A DNA stretch of 64,000 nt, taken from positions 22,732 to 86,731 of the forward strand of contig CALUVV010000010.1 in NCBI GenBank assembly GCA_944324305.1, in the 5' to 3' direction. Positions 56,192 to 64,000 of this stretch are shown piece by piece (the stretch's first letter is position 1; each line of letters begins with the position of its first letter). Made by a program: the position numbers and the translations under genes. Below the pieces are notes generated by a model. That model saw nothing but the letters and a program-made list of their open reading frames with translations. It did no database searches and was not told the origin of the DNA. Source of the DNA: Candidatus Gastranaerophilales bacterium (GTDB lineage: Bacteria > Cyanobacteriota > Vampirovibrionia > Gastranaerophilales > Gastranaerophilaceae).

Positions 56192-56419
56192 TTATGTAGT
56201 TTCTTTTTTCTGATACTGAGTAATAAATGCGTGAATCATATCCACTAAATCAAAGTTGCCGTATTTAAACGGATAAGGCTGATTTGAATATTCGCTGTCT
56301 GTTACCCTTTGAAGCTCTCTGACCTGCTTATAATCCAATGAATCAAAATCAAAACTTGTCATTTCACCGTAATCAAGCATTAAATCTTCCATATCCGTAA
56401 CTTTTTTTTCTTCATTCAT
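56192..56419 (-). CDS. Hypothetical protein, 75 residues
   Basis: ATG 56419 with AAGGAG upstream (the frame is open two codons further). Acidic and soluble, aromatic-rich (YSNQPYPFKYGNFDLVDMIH). Unknown. Divergent from the EF-hand gene. Confidence 0.6.
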   Translation of the reverse strand: MNEEKKVTDMEDLMLDYGEMTSFDFDSLDYKQVRELQRVTDSEYSNQPYPFKYGNFDLVDMIHAFITQYQKKETT

Positions 56420-56596
56420 GAGCACACACTCCTTATAAAATCTATCAACAAAATCTTTATCGGATATGAGCCTTCAAAACTTTAAAGTTTTAAATAAGTT
56501 TGTTACATATTTTTACAATATCATCTGTTTAGAGGTTTGACTTTTGCATAAATATCATTAACATGTGTTTGAGAAGTTAGTAACCGAGGTTGTAGT

Positions 56597-57145
56597 ATGG
56601 CTAATAATAACGGAATACTTTCCGGTGTATATGCCGGTTTAACAAATACATATTCTTATCTTGCGTCGCAGTATCCTAACGGGCTTACGCTTGAAAATCT
56701 GACCGAAGCAAGGACAAAAACAACTAATTTAGGCGTTTTAAATCAAACTTTTGCATCTTACCTGCAAAATAATTTCGGTATGATTGATAAAGACGGCGAC
56801 GGAATAATTACGGCAGACGAAATGAATACGCTTTCTAACCGCATTTCAATGCAGGGCTTGACGAAAGCGGAACTTACACAGCTTTATGCATCAGGTGCAA
56901 GCGGACTTTCCGAAAGCACCATGTCAAAAATTTTGGAACACTTTGATGAAATGGACACAAACCATGACGGAAGAATTACGAGCGCGGAAATTGCCGCTTA
57001 TGATGTAAACTGCGCAAGAATGGAAGTTGAAGATAATTTTAATAACCGCCGTGCAACGGATATGTCAGTATTTTACGGTGACAGTTCGGCATCATCCGAT
57101 ACATACAGCCTGCTGAGCTACAAGTACAAATCAAACAACGACTAA
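56597..57145 (+). CDS. EF-hand calcium-binding protein
   Basis: 182 residues with two canonical EF-hand loops: DKDGDGIITADE at about 63-74 and DTNHDGRITSAE at about 118-129, all with Asp/Asn at positions 1, 3 and 5, Gly at 6 and Glu at 12. No signal peptide. Such proteins buffer or sense calcium; here probably cytoplasmic or exported by an unknown route. A TTGACT -35-like box lies about 60 bp upstream. Confidence 0.8.
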   Translation: MANNNGILSGVYAGLTNTYSYLASQYPNGLTLENLTEARTKTTNLGVLNQTFASYLQNNFGMIDKDGDGIITADEMNTLSNRISMQGLTKAELTQLYASGASGLSESTMSKILEHFDEMDTNHDGRITSAEIAAYDVNCARMEVEDNFNNRRATDMSVFYGDSSASSDTYSLLSYKYKSNND

Positions 57146-57196
57146 CCGATTTTACACACACACTAAACTTAGTAACGATACATTCGGAAAGGAAAC

Positions 57197-57232
57197 AACA
57201 GCTCGCATTAAATGGAGAGCTGTTTATTTTTT
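57197..57232 (+). terminator. Intrinsic terminator
   Basis: AACAGCTC/GAGCTGTT with a 12-nt loop and TATTTTTT tail. Confidence 0.75.
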
Positions 57233-57300
57233 AATATTGAAAACCGCACAAATATATGTTAAATTAATAGAGTAGCATTTTTAGTTAAGGAGCTTAAAAC

Positions 57301-58142
57301 ATGAGAATTAACGAACTTATTAAAGCCGGAGTGTCGGGGGGGGGGCGGATTTAGGCGCTCCTGCTAAATTTTTTAAATTTTTGTGCAATCCCTTTGTATC
57401 GGGTCAAGCGGCACGCTTGGCGTTTACTCTTGCCGAGGTGCTTATAACTTTAGGAATAATCGGAGTTGTAGCATCTTTAACGATGCCTTCATTAATTCAG
57501 AAACATAAAGAAAAAGAACTTATAACCCGTACAAAACGAGTTTATTCTGTAATTCAGAATGCTGTTCTTATGGCGCAGAAGGAAAACGATACTGTCGGGG
57601 ATAATACTTTTTTATTTGATACAAGTAAAACAAGCGCCGAAGTTGCTTCAAACTTCGCGAAATATTTTAACGGAGCAAAGGTTTGTGTTTCTGCCAGTAA
57701 AGACTGTACAAATTATTATTACAGTGTCAAATTCGCAACCAGAAGGAAAGATGATTCAAGCGATGTTACAATTGGTACAAACCTGCCTACGGCACGTATA
57801 ATTACAAATGACGGTGCAATAATAGCTATTGGGCAGCTGTCTTCATGTGAGAGGACATCAATCGATTGCGAAAGAGATGCTGATTATAACTGTATAAAAG
57901 ACGAAAACGGAAATACAACCGATGTTATGAAAACAAGTTATAATTGTGCTTTTATTGATTTTGATGTAAACGGACCAAAACCTCCTAACCAGTTTGGCCA
58001 GGACGTATATGAACTTTCTGTCAATGTTGATAAAATTGTTCCTAATCTTTCAAACCTGCCCGGAGGTAAAAGTTTTAAAAATATTTTGACCGGTGTTGAT
58101 AAATTAGAGTATACAAAATACAATGTAGGTGAAAGTGACTAA
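57301..58142 (+). CDS. Type IV prepilin, out of frame at a G10 tract
   Basis: AAGGAGCTTAAAAC precedes ATG 57301. Ten G's (57336-57345) give 17 residues and a TAG; eleven (or eight) restore a ~280-residue prepilin. In the ON frame a long leader ends ARLA, followed by FTLAEVLITLGIIGVVASL and the pilin body with Cys pairs (CVSASKDC, CERTSIDC). An internal ATG at 57381 gives the frame from NPFVSGQAARLA onward but no ribosome site. The flank after the tract (CGGATTTAGGCGCTCC) resembles that of two other tracts. Confidence 0.82.
57336..57345 (+). repeat. G10 homopolymer in prepilin leader
   Basis: Ten G after GTGTC; at this length TAG follows within 9 nt. Eleven or eight G would be in frame. Confidence 0.85.
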
Positions 58143-58144
58143 TT

Positions 58145-58177
58145 AAAAAAGCTCCGATAATTTCGGAGCTTTTTTAT
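58145..58177. terminator. Bidirectional intrinsic terminator
   Basis: AAAAAGCTCCGATA/TTTCGGAGCTTTTTT; shared by the prepilin and the convergent eno. Confidence 0.9.
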
Positions 58178-58182
58178 TTTAT

Positions 58183-59538
<1,356 letters not shown>

Positions 59539-59592
59539 TTATTGGTCTAAATATATGATGTATTGTATTTGAAAAATATATATAATTTTTTA

Positions 59593-60714
59593 ATGGATAA
59601 AAATCAATTACATCAAAAATTTGAAGAATTATATACTAAAAAATTAGAACCTAAAATTATCCCTCTTGAGCAAGAAAGAATATCCGTTGCAAAAGTATCA
59701 AATATTAATTTGTTAATTGCTGTACTTTGTCTTATTGGCTCTATCGGCGGTTTTTTGCTGTTATCAAAAGCATATATACTACTGTTGTCAATCCCTGCTG
59801 TAATAATATTTGTTATTGTAAGCAAAAGACAGCGTAAATTTAGATTAAAAATAAAGCAGCAGCTTTTGATGGAACTCTTTTCGTTATTTGGAAAGTTTAA
59901 GTATTGCCCTGATAAGGAACTTATAACAAGGAATGAAATATATAAAACAGGGTTATTTCCTAAATTCTCTCGTAAAAGAGATGATGACAGAATTATCGGT
60001 AATTACAAGGGGCTGGATATTATTATTGTTGAAACAGAGCTAACCCATACCGAAAGCGGAGGAGAGAAGAATTCAGACAATACTGTAACGGATTTTAACG
60101 GTTTAATTATAAAAACTACTCTAAATAAGCCTTACAAAGGAAAAACTCTTTTATATCAAAAAGCAATCGGTCAAAAAGGACAAAAGCAGGCAATTAAATC
60201 ACTTTTGTCAGATAGCCTGGGAGATGAACAAGCTGATAAAATAGCAAATTCAGATGTCGTTAATGCTGTAACAGGCGTACTGGCTTTTGCTGAAAAACTT
60301 CCGTTAAAGCATTTGAACTTATCTGAAGATGGCGTATCTGTATCTCTTAATAATAAAAATAGAGAAATCAGAGTTGCCGGTAATTTACAAAAAGTTACTC
60401 TGGAAGATTCGGAGTTTAATCAAATGTATGATATATATTCTGACGATCAGGTTGAAGCAAGATATATTTTGACACCGACTTTTATGGAAAGACTTAAAAA
60501 TGTCAGAGAAGTTATTGGCGGATTTGATGTTCATTGTCTGGTAGAGAACAAATATATTACTTTATTTATTCAAACTCCTAATGATTTCTTTGAAATCGGA
60601 AATATGTCAAATCCTATTAACAATAAAAAGAATTATGAATATATATTTGTTCAGTTAATTAATATATTTAATCTTATTCACTATTTTAAATTTGATAAAA
60701 AATTGGGCTTATAG
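59593..60714 (+). CDS. DUF3137 membrane protein, partner of LemA
   Basis: 373 residues from ATG 59593, which lies 6 nt after TATAAT (59581-59586), so leaderless. Two hydrophobic helices at about 40-85 (NLLIAVLCLIGSIGGFLLLS, then ILLLSIPAVIIFVIV) separated by a short polar stretch. A long soluble domain follows. DUF3137 proteins commonly stand next to lemA, as here (18 bp apart), and their function is unknown. Confidence 0.8.
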   Translation: MDKNQLHQKFEELYTKKLEPKIIPLEQERISVAKVSNINLLIAVLCLIGSIGGFLLLSKAYILLLSIPAVIIFVIVSKRQRKFRLKIKQQLLMELFSLFGKFKYCPDKELITRNEIYKTGLFPKFSRKRDDDRIIGNYKGLDIIIVETELTHTESGGEKNSDNTVTDFNGLIIKTTLNKPYKGKTLLYQKAIGQKGQKQAIKSLLSDSLGDEQADKIANSDVVNAVTGVLAFAEKLPLKHLNLSEDGVSVSLNNKNREIRVAGNLQKVTLEDSEFNQMYDIYSDDQVEARYILTPTFMERLKNVREVIGGFDVHCLVENKYITLFIQTPNDFFEIGNMSNPINNKKNYEYIFVQLINIFNLIHYFKFDKKLGL

Positions 60715-60732
60715 TAAAGAAAGGAATTTGAT

Positions 60733-61281
60733 ATGGAAATTTTACTTGTTGTCGCTGCTATTGCTGTTATTGGACCTTATTTCATTTATGTGCAGCTTAT
60801 TCAAAAGAAAAACAAGGTGAAAGAAGCTGAAGGCAGTGTTGATGTTCAACTTAAAAAACGTTACGATTTAATCCCTAATATTTTGACAATTGCCAAAAAG
60901 TTTATGGAACATGAAAGATCTTTAATTGAAGATATTACAAAACTTAGAACGCAAGCTGCAAAAGCAAATGAAATGTCCGAAAAAATAAAATTGGATAATG
61001 CAATTAAAGGCAAAATGGAACAGCTGATGATAAATGTTGAAAATTATCCGCAGTTAAAATCAGATGCAGCTATGGTTCAAGCAATGCAGACTTATGCCGA
61101 AGTTGAAGAGCATATTGCTGCTGCCAGAAGATTTTATAACAGTGCGGTAAATGAATTAAATAACGCTGTTGAAATTTTTCCCTCATCTGTTATTGCAGGT
61201 ATGTTGAATATTAAAGCCAAACCGTTTTTTGAAGTTCAGGAAAGCGAAAGACGTCCTGTTAATGCATCAGATATTTTGTAA
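60733..61281 (+). CDS. lemA: LemA family protein
   Basis: 182 residues. N-terminal TM (ILLVVAAIAVIGPYFIYVQ), then a long helical bundle with the LemA signature KRYDLIPNILTIAKKFMEHE, and FYNSAVNELNNAVEIFPSSVIA near the end. Family role is unclear. AAAGGAATTTG upstream; operon with DUF3137. Confidence 0.9.
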   Translation: MEILLVVAAIAVIGPYFIYVQLIQKKNKVKEAEGSVDVQLKKRYDLIPNILTIAKKFMEHERSLIEDITKLRTQAAKANEMSEKIKLDNAIKGKMEQLMINVENYPQLKSDAAMVQAMQTYAEVEEHIAAARRFYNSAVNELNNAVEIFPSSVIAGMLNIKAKPFFEVQESERRPVNASDIL

Positions 61282-61305
61282 TTAAATAAAATATTATAAA
61301 ATGAC

Positions 61306-61338
61306 AACATCCCTTCTGTTTATATGGAAGGGATGTTT
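61306..61338. terminator. Bidirectional intrinsic terminator
   Basis: AACATCCCTT/AAGGGATGTTT with a 12-nt loop; between lemA and the convergent MATE gene. Confidence 0.75.
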
Positions 61339-62719
61339 AGTTATCAGATAAACAGCTGTGAAGTTTATTTTTAACTTTATAAATAATATGTTTAATGCTG
61401 TATAAATACCCGAAAAATAATATTGTTGATGCGCTTACCCATGCAATCGGACCCGAGTAAAATATTCCGATATAACCGAATTTTAATGCCAGATAAACAG
61501 CCGCAAAAGATCTCATTACAAGTTCCGCGATACAGGCAAGCAGAGGAAATAAGGTTTCCCCCATACCCTGTAATGCATTTCTGTATATAAAAATTTGACC
61601 AAGAAAGAAGTAAAATATTGTGCTTATCAGCAGGTAATTGTGCGCAATATCTATAATTTCTTTTGTTGCGGTACCGATAAAAGCCCCGATAATATCAGTA
61701 CCCCATATTCGCATTACAAAAGCCATTACTATACTTAAAATAATATTTATAGTTGAAGTTTTTATAACTCCCAGACGAATTCTTTTGAATTTCTTTGCTC
61801 CGAAGTTCTGTGCAACGTAAGCCGCAAGCGCAACACCGAATGACATCATCGGCAGCGTTGCAATTTGTTCAATTCTTAAAGCGGCGGTTAATGCTGCAAT
61901 TACATTAGCTCCGAACGTGTTGCAGACACTTTGAATAATTATAATTCCTATACCTATAATTGAAAATTGTATTGCCATAGGTATTCCGACACGCAAGTGT
62001 TCGTATGCGGAATTGTAGAAATGCCTGTCAAATTTAATCAGCCATTCGCCTCTTCGTATATGCAATATAGGAAGCCTGTATTTAATGAAAAACAAACACA
62101 ATATAACTGAAATTGCCTGTGATAAAATTACGGCAAAAGCAGAACCCGGAACTCCCATGTTAAAAATCTGAATAAAAATCAGTGCAAGAATTATATTTAT
62201 AACAGAAGCTATAATCAGAAAATATAAAGGTGTTTTACTGTCACCCAGAGCCCTTATTATACTCGCAAGCATATTATACATTGTTGTGGAAATTAATCCT
62301 ATAACAATAATTTCCACATACCAGTAAGCGTTATGATAAATATTTGCGGGAACATTCATCCAATGCAGTATATGGTTCATAAACACAGTACATACAATTG
62401 AAAATAAAAGTGTCACAATTGTGCTTAATACAGTTGATACAACAACCGAATTTCTTACACCGGGAATATCTTTTGCTCCGTATCTCTGCCCTGTGACAAC
62501 CGCAAAACCGTTTGTTAACCCGACAATAACAAACATTATAAGAAAAAATAACGGTGCCACCGCACCTACTGCCGCAAATGGTTCTACCCCGAGAGTTCTG
62601 CCCACAATTACCAGATCGGCAATATTATATAGCTGCTGAAAAATATTCCCTATTAACAGCGGAACTGAAAATAAAAGTATATGTTTTAAGGGACTTCCCT
62701 TGGTCATGTCGGTAATCAT
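61337..62719 (-). CDS. MATE-family multidrug/cation antiporter
   Basis: About 460 residues and 12 TM helices. Na+ or H+ driven exporter. Two homologous halves; N-lobe marks LLIGNIFQQLYNIADLVIVG and C-lobe QNFGAKKFKRI. ATG 62719 is chosen because AAAGG lies ~9 nt upstream; the frame extends to 62740. Single gene; substrate unknown. Third drug-export system in the window. Confidence 0.88.
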   Translation of the reverse strand: MITDMTKGSPLKHILLFSVPLLIGNIFQQLYNIADLVIVGRTLGVEPFAAVGAVAPLFFLIMFVIVGLTNGFAVVTGQRYGAKDIPGVRNSVVVSTVLSTIVTLLFSIVCTVFMNHILHWMNVPANIYHNAYWYVEIIVIGLISTTMYNMLASIIRALGDSKTPLYFLIIASVINIILALIFIQIFNMGVPGSAFAVILSQAISVILCLFFIKYRLPILHIRRGEWLIKFDRHFYNSAYEHLRVGIPMAIQFSIIGIGIIIIQSVCNTFGANVIAALTAALRIEQIATLPMMSFGVALAAYVAQNFGAKKFKRIRLGVIKTSTINIILSIVMAFVMRIWGTDIIGAFIGTATKEIIDIAHNYLLISTIFYFFLGQIFIYRNALQGMGETLFPLLACIAELVMRSFAAVYLALKFGYIGIFYSGPIAWVSASTILFFGYLYSIKHIIYKVKNKLHSCLSDN

Positions 62720-62853
62720 GAGCTTAACCTTTATAAACAATTTTTCTCTCTGTATTTTATTATAAACTAAAAAGATAATTAATTTGAATATTGCAGCAGA
62801 CTGATTAATATGTTATACTTTATAATGTTGAAATTATTTAAAGGAGCATTATT

Positions 62854-63662
62854 ATGAAAAGATTGAAATTTAATCCCGTATCGGGGGGGGGGCAGTTCTA
62901 GGCTCCTTTCAAGGTTTTACTCTTGCCGAAGTTCTTGTAACTCTGGGCATAATAGGAGTTATATCCGCATTAACCGTGCCTTCATTAATACAAAATAATG
63001 CGGAAAAACAGTATGTAGCACGTTTGAACAAATTTTATAGCCTGATGAATCAAGCTATTGCTTCAGCAAGATTAGAAAAAGGAGACATAAATTACTGGGG
63101 ATTAACCCTTGCAGGCAATACTACAGAGGATAATTTGACGGATGAACAAATTGCTGCAGGTAAAACAACAGTTGACCGATTTTGGAATATAATGTCAAAT
63201 TATTTGAAAATAATTAAGCATTGCAAGTCCGATGAAAATTGCGAAACATATGAACGTTATTCATTAGACGGGACGCGTTTTGGTACGTTTAAAAATAACG
63301 TAACACTCGCGGACGGTACGAGTATTGTAGGTACTACAGTACTTTATCCTAAGTGTGACGGTGTTCGTGGTAACACTAACATGCTTCGGGATATTTGCGG
63401 AGAAATTTTTGTTGATGTAAACGGTTCTAACCCGCCAAATAAAACTGGCGTTGATGTATTTATATTTTATTACGGCAATCAGGGAGTAATTCCTGCCGGT
63501 ACTTATAATGATACCGCCTTTTCATTTACTTCTCACTGCAATTATTCAAAAGCCGGAAATTTAAATGGTTACGGTTGTGCAGGCTGGGTGCTTCAAAAAG
63601 AAAATTTGGATTATTTATATTGTAATGACTTAAGCTGGTCAGGAAAATCGGAATGTAAATAA
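62854..63662 (+). CDS. Type IV prepilin, out of frame at a G10 tract
   Basis: AAAGGAGCATTATT precedes ATG 62854. Ten G's (62883-62892) give 15 residues and a TAG; eleven (or eight) restore a ~269-residue prepilin. ON frame: leader ends GSFQG, then FTLAEVLVTLGIIGVISAL and a body with paired cysteines (CKSDENC, CDGVRG...C) and the DVNGSNPPNKTG segment typical of this lineage's pseudopilins. An internal ATG at 62976 starts beyond the prepilin motif and lacks a ribosome site. Confidence 0.82.
62883..62892 (+). repeat. G10 homopolymer in prepilin leader
   Basis: Ten G after GTATC; TAG follows 6 nt later at this length. Flanks (TCGGG..., TTCTAGGCTCC) match those of the 57301 and 15590 genes. Confidence 0.85.
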
Positions 63663-63700
63663 TAAAAAAAAGCTTGATATTTAATTTTGTTTATGCGATT

Positions 63701-63729
63701 ATAAGTCTTGTCAATAAAATAAGACTTAT
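63701..63729 (+). other. Hairpin abutting the tRNA 5' end
   Basis: ATAAGTCTT (63701-63709) pairs with AAGACTTAT (63721-63729), directly before tRNA base 1. TTGATA at 63674 and ATTATA near 63698 could be its promoter. The hairpin may guide 5' processing. Its first 14 nt, with two before, also occur at 17981-17996. Confidence 0.45.
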
Positions 63730-63803
63730 GGCAAGGTAGCTCAGTTGGTGAGAGCGCACGGCTCATACCCGTGAGGTCGAGAGTTCGAATCTCTCCCTTG
63801 CTA
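63730..63803 (+). tRNA. tRNA-Met (CAU anticodon), probably elongator
   Basis: Full cloverleaf of 74 nt: acceptor GGCAAGG/CCTTGCT (G-U at 1-72), D stem GCTC/GAGC, anticodon stem CACGG/CCGTG with loop CTCATAC, T stem GAGAG/CTCTC with TTCGAAT. CCA is not encoded; discriminator is A. The lack of three G-C pairs in the anticodon stem argues against initiator tRNA. A tRNA-Ile with lysidine-modified CAU cannot be fully excluded. Confidence 0.93.
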
Positions 63804-63806
63804 AAT

Positions 63807-63840
63807 AAAGAAGGATCGAATTTATTTTCGGTCCTTCTTT
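63807..63840 (+). terminator. Intrinsic terminator after tRNA
   Basis: AAAGAAGGATCGAA/TTCGGTCCTTCTTT (one wobble) with a TTTATT loop and T-rich tail. Confidence 0.85.
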
Positions 63841-63884
63841 ATTTATGTTAGGGGTATGGAAGAGAACTCAATGTATTTTAATGT

Positions 63885-63962
63885 TGTATTTTAACGGGAC
63901 ATTTTGTCTGAACGAATAAAAGGTGTATTTTAACGGGACATTTTGTCTGAACGAATAAAAGG
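63885..63962. repeat. Perfect 39-bp tandem duplication at right edge
   Basis: Two identical 39-bp units, 63885-63923 and 63924-63962, each starting TGTATTTTAACGGGACATTT and ending AATAAAAGG; a partial copy of the first ten bases (TGTATTTTAA) stands at 63872. 39 bp is a multiple of three, but no convincing ORF crosses it in the window. Repeated units starting TG with GGGACA resemble transposase-binding ends of IS21/Tn7-like elements. The continuation is outside the window. Confidence 0.75.
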
Positions 63963-64000
63963 ATTATTCGGCAAGGTTGGCTTTGTGTTTGAATTATAGA

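Overview
The window is low-GC bacterial chromosome. It most resembles a gut Vampirovibrionia ('Melainabacteria', Candidatus Gastranaerophilales), the non-photosynthetic sister group of Cyanobacteria. Support: an SLH-domain envelope protein, TolC-type efflux (so a Gram-negative envelope), five prepilin-like genes with the (G/A)-FTLAE(V/M) leader typical of that group, dnaN next to an origin-like region with no dnaA alongside (as in cyanobacteria), and many small lineage-type proteins. The assignment is inference from gene content; there is no rRNA here.

Layout. 1-1454: 3' part of an SLH envelope protein. 1566-7771: multidrug efflux locus (two EmrB-type DHA2 pumps, EmrA, MarR, divergent TolC). 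7852-13087: small regulator, prmC, a BioD-like protein, aroC and unknown proteins. 13201-15589: xerC/D, dnaN and a probable oriC (seven TTTTCTACA-like boxes beside TAA/TAG triplets and an AT-rich stretch). 15590-17805: a prepilin fused to a YadA-like head and a phage-type S74 chaperone. 18068-28913: yeiH, der, recJ, a membrane-anchored GHKL-ATPase/HExxH fusion, a C_GCAxxG_C_C protein, crcB and nfo. 28984-31641: small paralogues, two nearly identical prepilins and a Xre regulator between them. 31691-44344: metG, a membrane glycosyltransferase-like protein, aroB, aroK, ctpA, a metallophosphoesterase, rpoD-dnaG and a hybrid kinase. 44382-56419: lepA, a lone LuxR-type HTH, a tandem pair of 145-residue proteins, tdk, a TrmB-like regulator, a second xer, a TPR lipoprotein-like/secreted protein, engB, a dead M48-like peptidase and a second TolC-like protein. 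56597-64000: EF-hand protein, prepilin, eno, DUF3137/LemA pair, MATE pump, prepilin, tRNA-Met and a 39-bp tandem repeat at the right edge.

The most striking observation is a set of four prepilin-like genes (15590, 31641 minus, 57301, 62854). In each, a strong Shine-Dalgarno and ATG are followed by a homopolymer of exactly ten G (ten C in one gene) before the prepilin cleavage motif. In all four the ten-base length leads to a stop after 15-33 codons, and one extra base (11, or 8) would restore the full prepilin. This is the signature of slipped-strand phase variation, or of transcriptional slippage, of a pilin repertoire. A homopolymer-calling error is the main alternative.

A second pattern is that at least a dozen genes have a -10 box (often extended, TGnTATAAT) placed 5-7 nt before the ATG, implying leaderless mRNAs. 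The phase-variable pilins and small lineage proteins instead carry strong Shine-Dalgarno sequences. Other structures that simple gene annotation would miss: a ~120-bp duplicated element with four AGGAT units upstream of both der and recJ, and 5'/3' flanking complementarity with a compensating base change around both 145-residue protein genes.
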